In this document: piece after piece, positions 1 to 6,624 of the stretch | Layout of the letters: each line of letters begins with the position of its first letter | Numbering within the stretch: position 1 is the stretch's first letter | Assembly: GCA_023480605.1 (NCBI GenBank) | Contig: JAMCWS010000305.1 | Span: 412 to 10,329, forward strand | DNA length: 9,918 nt | DNA from: a bacterium | GTDB lineage: Bacteria > Sumerlaeota > Sumerlaeia > MVZB01 | Direction of reading: 5' to 3' | Made by a program: the position numbers and the translations under genes | Notes under the pieces: model-generated | What the model saw: the letters and a program-made list of their open reading frames with translations, nothing else | Told to the model about the DNA's origin: nothing | The model's database searches: none

Positions 1-759
1 TTCATTGATGTGGGGGACGCGTTCCTGACCATAATACGTGACCCCCTCCCAGTCGAAGCTGGCGGGGATGTCGTCGGCGTCGCGCCGGTCGATCAGGTTC
101 ACCGCGAACTGGGCCGCCAGCGCCGCTGGCGCATCGGGGTATCTTCGGCCGACGTGACATACGGGCGCATCAACCTCAACACGGCCCCGGTCGTCGTGCT
201 GGCCACGCTGCCAGGGATGAACAGCAAATTGCTGGCGCGGATTTTCGAATCGCGCCGGCTGGGACCGAGTGCCGATCCGAAGTCGATTCACCCGAGTCTG
301 CCCACCAACCAATCCGTCCTGCTGACGCCGGTCAACCCGTTGGAACCCGCGCGTTGGGATAATCTTTCCGACTTCATCCTGGACGAAATGATCTGGGAGG
401 GGCTGCCGCTTTATGACCGGCTAACCACGGTCGATCCCTTCGCTCAACTCGTGACGACGCATTCGCTGACCTTCCGCGTCAAGTCGGCCAATCGCGTCGC
501 CGAGGCGGATGACGCCGCCCAACCGAGCCGGCGCCCCAGCCTGGCCCTGGCCGAGCGCCTTGTGGCGGGCGATCATGGCGTGGTCGAGACGGTCGACTTC
601 CGATTCCACGCCGAAGGCAATCCGGCGGGCGATCCTGATCTGCAGGAGGCCAAGCCGGTCTCCGCCGGCGCGGCGGCGACGCTACGCCGGGCGGTGACGG
701 GAACGCAGGCGGCCAGCGCCGTGAAACCTGCCTCGAATCTCACGCGGCGCGGCAATTAA
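1..759 (+). CDS. gspK: GspK-like type II secretion minor pseudopilin, C-terminal part (5' partial)
   Basis: The reading frame is open from the first base of the window, so the N-terminus (prepilin peptide and first pilin helix) lies outside; 252 residues are visible. GspK caps the tip of the type II secretion pseudopilus, working with GspI and GspJ in the periplasm. The visible diagnostic part is GRINLNTAP (about residues 55-63) followed by LATLPGMN (67-74). This is the helix-hairpin-helix-like segment that is conserved in GspK proteins in the form 'G-K/R-I-N-x-N-T-A ... L-x-x-L-P-G'. Near residue 153, THSLTFRV matches the usual 'S-x-x-F-R-V' strand of the second GspK domain. The last 60 or so residues are Ala/Pro/Arg-rich and probably a disordered tail. 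A GTG at position 10 could be read as a start but would lie inside the domain, so I treat it as internal. Other secretion genes would be expected upstream; none is visible. A general pseudopilin assembly protein outside classical T2SS is also possible. Confidence 0.72.
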   Translation, partial: FIDVGDAFLTIIRDPLPVEAGGDVVGVAPVDQVHRELGRQRRWRIGVSSADVTYGRINLNTAPVVVLATLPGMNSKLLARIFESRRLGPSADPKSIHPSLPTNQSVLLTPVNPLEPARWDNLSDFILDEMIWEGLPLYDRLTTVDPFAQLVTTHSLTFRVKSANRVAEADDAAQPSRRPSLALAERLVAGDHGVVETVDFRFHAEGNPAGDPDLQEAKPVSAGAAATLRRAVTGTQAASAVKPASNLTRRGN

Positions 760-868
760 TCACACACGCATCCTTGGGAGAACGGCGCGGGGCGAGACTC
801 GCCATGGGGGAACCTGCCGTTTGTCGGGAATAGATGAGAATAATGTAAGATTATATTTAAAATACCGT

Positions 869-897
869 TTGACAGTCCAAGTTCCCGATTTTTTAAT
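869..897 (+). promoter_or_regulatory. Sigma-70-type promoter for galT
   Basis: A perfect -35 box TTGACA (869-874) is followed by a 17-bp spacer and the -10 box TTTAAT (892-897, five of six consensus bases). The bases just upstream (about 845-866) are almost pure A/T inside an otherwise GC-rich genome and resemble an UP element. Transcription would start near 904 and leave a leader of about 210 nt before galT at 1115. This is the clearest promoter in the window. No experimental support is available. Confidence 0.68.
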
Positions 898-998
898 GGA
901 ATGGCGCGTGCCGGGATGATGCCGATTCCGGCGGGGGGCGGAGTCACGATGGCGAGTCACCCTTGTGGTGCCTTGAGCGGGAAATGACGGGAGAATAA

Positions 999-1058
999 AT
1001 GTTGAGCACAAGCACGATTACGAGCATAGGCCAGAGTCTTCCGGCAATTCGTATGTGA
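999..1058 (+). CDS. Candidate 19-residue leader peptide upstream of galT
   Basis: An ATG at 999 is preceded by GGGAG (989-993) at 5-nt spacing and opens a 19-codon frame, MLSTSTITSIGQSLPAIRM, ending at TGA 1056-1058. It lies between the predicted promoter and galT. Its stop overlaps a GTG (1055) that opens the galT frame 20 codons upstream of the preferred galT start, so ribosomes ending here could reinitiate into galT. No codon is strikingly repeated, so classical attenuation by one amino acid is not indicated. It may be chance; short frames of this size are common. Confidence 0.25.
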   Translation: MLSTSTITSIGQSLPAIRM

Positions 1059-1114
1059 AGATTCACTGGTTTCGTGTCGGCGCGGCGGGGAGATGGACGG
1101 AGGCTACAGAATTT

Positions 1115-2128
1115 ATGCCGGAATTCAGGAAGGATCCCGTCACCGGGCGTTGGGTCATCATCGCCACCGAGCGCGCGAAACGGCCGGCCGCGTTCGTGAT
1201 TGAAAAATCCACCCGGCGCGAGGGTTTCTGCCCTTTTTGCGCCGGCAACGAATCGCATACCCCCCCCGAGGTGCTGGCCTACCGTCCGCAGGGCTCCCAG
1301 CACAACAGTCCCGACTGGTGGCTGCGCGTCGTTCCCAACAAGTTTCCGGCGCTGGTCAGCAATGAACCCGTCAAGCGCTCGGGCGACGGGATGTATGACC
1401 GGATCAACGGCATGGGCGTGCACGAGGTCGTGATCGAAACGCCCGACCACAATGCGCACGTGGGCGAAATGGATCCCCACCAGGTCGAGGAAATCATCTG
1501 GGCTTATCGGGACCGGACGATCGAAATGCGCAAGGATCCGCGCCTGGAATACGTGATGATCTTCAAAAATCATCTGCGCGAAGCGGGCGCCTCGTTGGAG
1601 CACCCGCACTCGCAGATCATCGCGATGCCGATTATTCCGAAGCGCGTGCAGGAGGAACTCGACGGCGCCCAGCGGTACTTCGACTACAAGGAACGGTGCG
1701 TCTACTGCGACATGATCAGCCAGGAGAAGAAGGACGGCGCGCGGGTGGTCGCCGAGAGCGAGCATTTCATCGCCTTCCTGCCATACGCCTCGCGGTTCCC
1801 CTTCGAGTGCTGGATACTGCCGAAAGAGCACGATTCGTTTTTCCATGATATCCAGAAGAACGAGGTGGTCGACCTGGCCAAGGTGCTACGCGAGACGATG
1901 GCGCGCCTCAAGGAGAGCCTGGACGACCCGCCGTTCAACTGGATGCTTCACACGACGCCGTTGCGCGAGGGAACCAACGCTTATTATCACTGGCACATGG
2001 AAATCATACCCAAGCTGACCCGCCAGGCGGGATTCGAGTGGGGAACGGGATTTTATATCAATCCATACGCGCCCGAAGACGCCTGCAAGCTGCTTCAGCC
2101 AGGGGCAGAAGTGCGCGAAGTGGGATAA
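1115..2128 (+). CDS. galT: Galactose-1-phosphate uridylyltransferase
   Basis: GalT transfers UMP from UDP-glucose to galactose-1-phosphate in the Leloir pathway, in the cytoplasm. The 337-residue product has the family's two HIT-fold halves. In the first half, a CPFC zinc pair lies at residues 39-42 and a PDHN histidine at 112. The catalytic HPHSQ motif is at 163-167, where His165 would be the uridylylated nucleophile. In the second half, a further CVYC pair lies at 195-198 and HWHMEIIP at 291-298. The length fits compact bacterial GalT proteins. I chose ATG 1115 because GGAGG (1099-1103) precedes it at 11 nt and because the conserved domain begins at once (MPEFRKDPVTGRWVI). The GTG at 1055 in the same frame adds 20 residues of no family likeness and has no Shine-Dalgarno. 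The gene has its own promoter and stands alone; no galK, galE or galM is visible. An ADP-glucose phosphorylase relative is the main alternative. Confidence 0.93.
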   Translation: MPEFRKDPVTGRWVIIATERAKRPAAFVIEKSTRREGFCPFCAGNESHTPPEVLAYRPQGSQHNSPDWWLRVVPNKFPALVSNEPVKRSGDGMYDRINGMGVHEVVIETPDHNAHVGEMDPHQVEEIIWAYRDRTIEMRKDPRLEYVMIFKNHLREAGASLEHPHSQIIAMPIIPKRVQEELDGAQRYFDYKERCVYCDMISQEKKDGARVVAESEHFIAFLPYASRFPFECWILPKEHDSFFHDIQKNEVVDLAKVLRETMARLKESLDDPPFNWMLHTTPLREGTNAYYHWHMEIIPKLTRQAGFEWGTGFYINPYAPEDACKLLQPGAEVREVG

Positions 2129-2211
2129 GGGCTTTCGACGCCCAGCGCTTTACCTCACCCAAATAAACGGATAATACCGGACGGTTTCGATTCCTTTCAT
2201 TTACGCCGCCA

Positions 2212-2231
2212 CCCCGCGATGAATCGCGAGG
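2212..2231. repeat. Inverted repeat between convergent galT and nfi
   Basis: CGCGAT (2215-2220) and ATCGCG (2223-2228) form a perfect 6-bp stem around GA. Two more pairs lie outside one mismatch (CC 2212-2213 with GG 2230-2231). It lies between the 3' ends of two convergent genes, where a bidirectional terminator would be expected, but neither side has a T tract, so intrinsic termination is not shown. A second, weaker pair, GGGC/GCCC (2129-2132/2140-2143), follows the galT stop. Confidence 0.3.
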
Positions 2232-2250
2232 CTAATGACTAACCGGTGTG

Positions 2251-2325
2251 TCAGGTCTGCGTGGTCAGTCGACTAGGCCGTCGGTTGATTCAGGTCTGGG
2301 CGACCAGTCGGCGATAGCCGTCGGT
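2251..2325. repeat. Imperfect direct repeat of about 35 bp across the nfi stop codon
   Basis: Copy 1 (2251-2285) and copy 2 (2290-2325) both begin TCAGGTCTG, share CAGTCG in the middle and end GCCGTCGGT. By hand alignment 28 of 35 aligned positions agree, with one single-base gap, and the copies are separated by 4 bp. Copy 2 lies inside the nfi coding region; copy 1 spans its stop codon (2273-2275). It looks like an old local tandem duplication that moved or remade the end of the gene. Confidence 0.6.
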
Positions 2326-3004
2326 GTTCGGCCAGCAACAACCGGGTCAGTTGATGGGCGTGGCGGGCCGGGTCGCACAGGCGATAAGGCCCGCGGAGCG
2401 CCCGTGCCAGTTCCAGCGCACGCGCCATCGACATGCGGTGACCGGGCGAGACGTAGGTGGGCCGCGCTCCGGAGCGCGACCGGAATACCCAGCCGATCTG
2501 CTCATTGCCGTCCATGAGCGGCGCGGCCGCGCCTGCTTCGGGAGGAACGTCGCCGCTCGTGCCGACCAGGCGCGTCTTGGCCCAGCCCAGGGACAGGCAG
2601 TCCAGAAGCACCCCCAGGTGCGAAGCCAGGCCGAATCGGCGAGGATGCGCGTGGCCATGGCCGTCGCAGATCACCAAATCGGGTCGGAATGGAAGGCGGC
2701 GGATCAAGGGGAGCAGGGCGGGGATCTCGCGAAAAGAAAGCAGCCCGGGCACGTAAGGAAAGGTAGCGGGCTGGACGTGCGTCCAGTGGCCGGTTTCTCC
2801 TCCCTGAGCGACACTCCAGCCGACAATCGAAGCGAAGCAGAGGTTGGAGGGGCGATCGTAGCCGACGTCGGCGGCGACGATCCGCGCGGGCAAAACGAAA
2901 GCCGCCGGATCATCCGCGAGGATCACCCGGCGGCGGGCGTCGATTTGAAGCTGCCGGGCGTCCCTGGGAGTCAGGTTCCAAGGGTGGCGCCAGGCGAGTT
3001 TCAC
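2273..3004 (-). CDS. nfi: Endonuclease V (deoxyinosine 3'-endonuclease)
   Basis: Endonuclease V cuts DNA at the second phosphodiester bond 3' of deoxyinosine, starting repair of deaminated adenine. The 243-residue product carries the family motifs in order. AADVGYD lies at 44-50 (metal ligand Asp46) and PYVPGLLSFRE at 83-93 (the PYVP wedge with Tyr84, and catalytic Glu93). DGHGHAHP follows at 114-121 (Asp114 and His120), then a conserved Lys143 in AKTRLVG and SPGHRMS at 176-182. All expected acidic catalytic residues are present, and the length is slightly above the usual 220-230. The start is GTG 3004, whose GTGA overlaps the TGA stop of the large upstream gene (3001-3003), so translation is probably coupled and the gene depends on that operon's promoter. 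The last 15 or so codons lie in an imperfect direct repeat and are likely not conserved. The functional link with the SPOR protein upstream is not obvious. Confidence 0.92.
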   Translation of the reverse strand: MKLAWRHPWNLTPRDARQLQIDARRRVILADDPAAFVLPARIVAADVGYDRPSNLCFASIVGWSVAQGGETGHWTHVQPATFPYVPGLLSFREIPALLPLIRRLPFRPDLVICDGHGHAHPRRFGLASHLGVLLDCLSLGWAKTRLVGTSGDVPPEAGAAAPLMDGNEQIGWVFRSRSGARPTYVSPGHRMSMARALELARALRGPYRLCDPARHAHQLTRLLLAEHRRLSPTGRPDLNQPTA

Positions 3005-6000
3005 TTGATGGCGTAAACCTTGATGTTATCGAGCAACAGTTCTCCGGTCGTGTTGATGTTGTCGCGGATTGAAAGGGTGTTGAGCAATTCGGGGTTGTTG
3101 ATGAGCTTAAGGTCGCGGGCGACGTGGGTGCTGTCGATGTAGCCGTTGAGCGTTCCCTCGCCAAGATCGACGATATACTTGATGTGGGCCCACGAACCGA
3201 GTAGGTAGGGGGCCGATTCTCCTTGCATGTGAATCGTCGGCGTGGTCTGGGCTTCGCTGCGCAGGATCTTCGTGTGGATCGACTGCTGGAAGTCGCCGTC
3301 GCGTTCGAAATAGAAGCCCAGCAGGAACTTGTTCTTGTCGTTGCAGCGCATGTCGAACTCGATGCCGACCTTGCCGCCGATGCCGGGGAACCGGCACGTG
3401 TAGAGCGCTTTGCCGACGCCCTCGCGCTTGACGAAGCGCAAATACTGGTGCGATCCCTTGGGCGGGGTTTCGGACTGCACTTCGAGGCGGGCGAACGGGT
3501 AGTCGCCTTCCCAGCCGCTCGGTTTCTGCCCGACGGCGTCGGCCTCGAAATCCAGGTTGCAGCCGACGGCCGTCTCCACCATCACTTCGGACGGGGGCGT
3601 CGCGCCGGACACGTCGTCGAAATTAAAGGTCGGCAAATCGAACGAGGGCGCCGTTTTCTCGTCATCGGACGACGGCTCCTTGCCGTGGGACGAGTCGGTG
3701 AAGTCGGGCATGTCGAGCTTGATGGCGGGGATTTCGGTGTCTTCGTCCTCGGGCGAAGGACCCTCGGCGGATTCGCCGGCGCCGCCAAACAACGATTCGA
3801 AGGGGCTTTCCTTGAGCCGATCCTCGGGTGCGGCGGCGGGTGTTTTGCCGGCGGGCTGAGAGGCGCCCGTGTCTTCGATGGCCGTGTCGAACATGGACAG
3901 AAGGTCTTCGGAGGTGGCGGTGGGCGACACGGATTCGGTTTGCTCGCCGCGGGCGCTGCCCACCGAAAGCAGGTCGTCGAAGGAGATCGGCGAGGTTTCG
4001 ACTTCTTCGGGTTCGGCAACGGGAGCCTTGGCCTTGGGCGCGGGGCGCTCGGCGATGGGGGCGGGTTTTTCGCGCGGGGCGGATTCCTCCTCGGCCGGGG
4101 CGGATTCGTCGGTTTTCGAGCCGCCGAACAGGCTGCTGAAGGGGTCGGCGGCGGCGGCCATGGGTGCGCTTTCAACCGTAGTCGCCTCGGGAGTTTTGTC
4201 GCTTGAGCCGAAGATGTCGTCGAAACCCATGTCGTCGACCGGCGTGGCGATCTTGCGAGTTTCCTCGCTTTCCTCGGCCGCCGGTTCGCCGCCGCCGAAC
4301 AGCGAATCGATGTCGGCTGTGGCGGACACTTTGGCCGCGACCGGTTCGGGTTTCTTCGCCTCTTTTTTTGCTTCCTTCCGGGCTTCCTTCTTATCGGGCT
4401 TGCGGGGGGCTTTCTTTTCCTCGGCCTCGGCTTCGGCCAGACCGCCCAGCGGATCGAGCACCGCGGCGGTCTTGCCGGGGACGCGCGGGGTGAAGATGTC
4501 GGACTCGGTCGAATCCGGGGCCGCGCCGGCCGCTGGGAGGACGGCCGCGCCGCCGCCGCCGGTGATCTCGCGCATCGGGCGGATCGAGGTGATTTCCTGG
4601 ACTTTGCGCATCAGTTCGGCATGGCGTTTGCGGCCGCGCGCCCAGATCCAGATGACCAGCAAGACGACGAGAACGAGTCCGACGCCCAGGCCAAGCAGCA
4701 TGTATTGGGTCAGTTGGCGGGCGTCGGCCTGGGCCTTGGCTTCGCGCTGGTTGATGCTGTCGATCCGGACCTTAAGGTCGCGGATGGCATTGTCGGCGGC
4801 GCTGCCATACTTGACCGGATCCAGTTGCTTGGAGTTAATCCAGTATTGGATGGCATCCTGGAGATCCTGAATCGACTGGCTCTTGGCCAATTCATCGGCC
4901 GCCCGTTTGTTGGCCTGATAGGTGCGATCCTTATCTTCGGACTGGCCGGGGTAGCTCTCGCCGCTCAGTTTGGCCTTCCATGCCGTGATGCGGCTCTGCG
5001 CGTGCAGGCGGTGGCCGTAGCGATTGTCCTTGTCGATGTCGAGCACCTTGGTCAAGTTGAGGATGGCCTGGTCATAAGCTCCCGAGCGGGCCTGGTTTTC
5101 GGCATCCTTTTCGAGGTTGTTAAGCTCGGTGAGGATCAGGGTTTCGGAGGTTCTCTCGTCCTTAAGGGTCTTGAGAAGCGTCTGGACCTGACTATCGAGT
5201 GTTTTAAGGTTTTTCTGAATGTCGATGATTTCCGAAACCAGCGGATTGCCCTGGCGCAGTTCGCCCTGAAGCATCACCTGGTTGAGCAGTTCCTTCTGCT
5301 GTTGGGGGGAGAGCTTCTTGAAGTCGTCGAGCAGGTCGCCGGGCAGCAATTGCTGAGCCTCGGCGATGGGGGGCGGAGTCGCCTGGGCCGGCGCGGTCGG
5401 AACGGCCGGGGCGGGCTGGGGGGCGGCGGCGCTGGCCTGCTGGAGCCGCGCCATCAGGAAATTGTCGTTGCGGAATCTACCCAGGGTGGTCGTCGCCTCG
5501 TCGAGCGTGTAGTCGCCCACCGTGACTTCGTAGCTGCGGCCCACGCGGGTGATGTTGACGGGGCTATAGCCTTCGGCACGCAGGCGGTCGGCCAGTTCGC
5601 GTGCCTGGTTCCAGTCATTGAAAGGCTGGACGACGACGGTCCAACGCTGGGCGGCGGCAGGGGCCGGAGCGGAGACGGCGGGAGGTTGCGCGACCAGCGT
5701 GGCCTTGATGCCGCGGGTGAAAATGCCCTGGCGGTCGAGTTGCTGGCGGGCGCCGACGGCTTCGGCATCGGTGGCGAATTTTCCGTAGAGCACATCGTAG
5801 AGGCCGTTTTCCGCCTGGGTAAAAACGGGGCTGATCCAGCCTTCGAGAATACGCTGGCCTTGCTCGGCTTCCGCCTGAGATTTGCCCTGTAGAATCACGA
5901 CGGAATAGTATCTTTCGCCGGTGGATTGGGCCCGGGCCGGGGCCGCGCCGACCAGCAGCGCCGCGGTCAGGACGAACACGCCAATCAGCATCCGGAGCCG

Positions 6001-6018
6001 TTGCTCCCTGGAATTCAT
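3001..6018 (-). CDS. Large SPOR-domain membrane protein with motif-rich disordered tail and C-terminal beta-sandwich
   Basis: I do not recognise a named family for the whole 1005-residue protein. A signal peptide covers residues 1-30 (hydrophobic 10-26, likely cut after ARA). Two SPOR-like repeats follow at about 35-110 and 125-195; SPOR domains bind glycan strands lacking stem peptides at division sites. A Pro/Ala linker (200-218) leads to a helical, coiled-coil to TPR-like region (220-435) and one strong membrane helix (438-460), with RGRKRH directly after it. By the positive-inside rule this puts the SPOR repeats in the periplasm and the rest in the cytoplasm. Residues 480-810 are low-complexity (Ala/Pro/Glu/Ser, with a Lys/Glu stretch at 534-557). 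They contain recurring motifs: DSLFGGG 571, FDDIFGS 599, SSLFGG 628, FDDLLS 680, DLLSMFD 705 and ESLFGG 741. Residues 818-1005 resemble concanavalin/LamG-type beta-sandwiches. ATG 6018 has GAGAGG about 8 nt upstream. The gene heads an operon with nfi. Confidence 0.85.
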   Translation of the reverse strand: MNSREQRLRMLIGVFVLTAALLVGAAPARAQSTGERYYSVVILQGKSQAEAEQGQRILEGWISPVFTQAENGLYDVLYGKFATDAEAVGARQQLDRQGIFTRGIKATLVAQPPAVSAPAPAAAQRWTVVVQPFNDWNQARELADRLRAEGYSPVNITRVGRSYEVTVGDYTLDEATTTLGRFRNDNFLMARLQQASAAAPQPAPAVPTAPAQATPPPIAEAQQLLPGDLLDDFKKLSPQQQKELLNQVMLQGELRQGNPLVSEIIDIQKNLKTLDSQVQTLLKTLKDERTSETLILTELNNLEKDAENQARSGAYDQAILNLTKVLDIDKDNRYGHRLHAQSRITAWKAKLSGESYPGQSEDKDRTYQANKRAADELAKSQSIQDLQDAIQYWINSKQLDPVKYGSAADNAIRDLKVRIDSINQREAKAQADARQLTQYMLLGLGVGLVLVVLLVIWIWARGRKRHAELMRKVQEITSIRPMREITGGGGAAVLPAAGAAPDSTESDIFTPRVPGKTAAVLDPLGGLAEAEAEEKKAPRKPDKKEARKEAKKEAKKPEPVAAKVSATADIDSLFGGGEPAAEESEETRKIATPVDDMGFDDIFGSSDKTPEATTVESAPMAAAADPFSSLFGGSKTDESAPAEEESAPREKPAPIAERPAPKAKAPVAEPEEVETSPISFDDLLSVGSARGEQTESVSPTATSEDLLSMFDTAIEDTGASQPAGKTPAAAPEDRLKESPFESLFGGAGESAEGPSPEDEDTEIPAIKLDMPDFTDSSHGKEPSSDDEKTAPSFDLPTFNFDDVSGATPPSEVMVETAVGCNLDFEADAVGQKPSGWEGDYPFARLEVQSETPPKGSHQYLRFVKREGVGKALYTCRFPGIGGKVGIEFDMRCNDKNKFLLGFYFERDGDFQQSIHTKILRSEAQTTPTIHMQGESAPYLLGSWAHIKYIVDLGEGTLNGYIDSTHVARDLKLINNPELLNTLSIRDNINTTGELLLDNIKVYAIK

Positions 6019-6030
6019 GAGGTTAACCTC
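6019..6030. promoter_or_regulatory. 12-bp palindrome covering the Shine-Dalgarno of the SPOR gene
   Basis: GAGGTTAACCTC is a perfect 12-bp palindrome that directly abuts the start codon of the large minus-strand gene and includes part of its Shine-Dalgarno (GAGAGG read on the minus strand). In RNA the two halves could pair only with a very tight loop, so occlusion of the ribosome site is weak in cis. It could instead be a protein-binding site. Confidence 0.35.
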
Positions 6031-6167
6031 TCTCGATATGGACTACGAGTGTGCAACGATCGCATCACCCAAAGGGTGGATCCGAGCGTAAACCGATTTT
6101 CCGCAGGTGGCCGTCAGGAAACAAAATGTGTGTCGCGAAGATGAGATCATCCAGCCACTCAGGACCA

Positions 6168-6196
6168 TTTTTAATAGATAGCGGCTTGACCGTCAA
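6168..6196 (-). promoter_or_regulatory. Candidate promoter for the SPOR-nfi operon
   Basis: On the minus strand, TTGACG (6196-6191) is followed after 17 bp by TAAAAA (6173-6168), giving a near-consensus -35 and a mediocre -10 (four of six) in an AT-rich island. Transcription would begin near 6161 and give a leader of about 140 nt. The -35 box sits inside a 17-bp palindrome, an arrangement typical of repressor-controlled promoters. The weak -10 keeps confidence low. Confidence 0.35.
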
Positions 6197-6199
6197 GCC
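6183..6199. repeat. 17-bp palindrome, operator-like
   Basis: GGCTTGAC-C-GTCAAGCC is a perfect inverted repeat of two 8-bp arms around a single base. It is placed over the -35 hexamer of the candidate minus-strand promoter; the opposite strand also reads TTGACC. There is no T tract on either side, so a terminator is less likely than a binding site for a dimeric regulator. Confidence 0.45.
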
Positions 6200-6439
6200 T
6201 TAATAAGACACGACTTAAATTCCTTTCGGCTCCGGGCGGCGGATCCTTCCGGCCGCGTGTGACGCCACCGTGGAGCGATCCGGAACCCGTTGGCGGCGCA
6301 AGCCACCCGCGGAAACGCCGTAATGGCACGCCGCCTGCGACGACGCCTTTTCGGGCGCCGCGCGCCTCGCCATGCTTCACCCTCCTCATCGGTGCGATCC
6401 CCGAAGGCGAGATATTTCGTATTGCCTCCGAAAGGGCCT

Positions 6440-6510
6440 TATTGTAAACATGTTTGCCTGACGATAAGCAATTATGGAACAAAGGGTTGGCGGGGGAAAA
6501 TGTTTTTTTT
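6440..6510 (+). promoter_or_regulatory. AT-rich candidate promoter region of the receiver-DHp gene
   Basis: This is an AT-rich island in a GC-rich intergenic region, about 115-185 bp before the gene. It includes the palindrome AAACATGTTT (6446-6455), TTGTAA (6442-6447), GATAAG (6463-6468, only 15 bp after TTGTAA) and an 8-T run. No convincing -35/-10 pair with normal spacing was found. The call rests on base composition and position, and the sigma factor may not be of the sigma-70 type. Confidence 0.25.
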
Positions 6511-6624
6511 CGCGGTCGGCCGTGACGGCAGGCGACACCGGGCCGACCGGGATTCGCAAGGCGGGAGCCGACCGGACTCCGACCGCACGGAAGCGCGGGC
6601 GCGAAGCACAAGGAGACGCACGGG

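Larger units (their letters stand above)
760..1114 (+). other. Intergenic region upstream of galT (355 bp)
   Basis: No long gene is supported here. The stretch holds a small perfect inverted repeat GGCGAG-A-CTCGCC (791-803) just after gspK, without a T tract, so it is only a weak terminator candidate. An AT-rich island (about 830-897) contains a strong sigma-70-like promoter. The roughly 210-nt transcribed leader carries an imperfect hairpin (GCCGG at 910-914 with CCGGC at 928-932), a repeated GAGTCAC (941-947 and 954-960) and a 19-codon ORF with its own Shine-Dalgarno (999-1058). Longer ORFs reading through on the minus strand are shadows of galT. Confidence 0.6.
6019..6624. other. Divergent intergenic region (606 bp)
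   Basis: The region separates the minus-strand SPOR/nfi operon from the plus-strand receiver-DHp gene and contains no gene I can support. A 146-codon minus-strand frame at 6171-6611 and shorter plus-strand frames are Arg/Pro-rich without recognisable motifs. Two AT-rich islands stand out, at about 6160-6220 and 6440-6510, and are the likely promoter areas for the two directions. Other structure is a 17-bp palindrome (6183-6199), a 10-bp palindrome AAACATGTTT (6446-6455), a hairpin CACCC-AAA-GGGTG (6066-6078) in the leader of the large gene, and an 8-T run (6503-6510). Confidence 0.6.

Noticed and set aside
791..803. GGCGAG-A-CTCGCC as a terminator of gspK
   Set aside because: The stem is short and no T tract follows, so it is mentioned only within the intergenic entry.
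1055..1114. GTG 1055 as the galT start
   Set aside because: No Shine-Dalgarno precedes it and the added 20 residues do not resemble the family; ATG 1115 has GGAGG upstream. It is kept only as a possible reinitiation site.
944..1846. A 300-codon minus-strand frame opposite galT
   Set aside because: galT on the plus strand has all its catalytic motifs; the antisense frame is His/Arg/Asp-rich with no family likeness.
4621..5892. A 423-codon plus-strand frame opposite the SPOR gene, with two other long ones at 3223-4206 and 3869-4870
   Set aside because: They are antisense shadows kept open by GC-rich codon bias; they are low-complexity, have no recognisable motifs, and the opposite strand encodes clear domains.
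6490..6513. Hairpin GCG-GGGG-AAAA-TG-T8-CGC near the receiver-DHp promoter
   Set aside because: It depends on four consecutive G-U pairs and a 2-base loop; more likely a chance result of a G run followed by a T run.
6171..6611. A 146-codon minus-strand frame in the divergent intergenic region
   Set aside because: It is Arg/Pro-rich, has no motif, and runs through both AT-rich islands that look like promoters.
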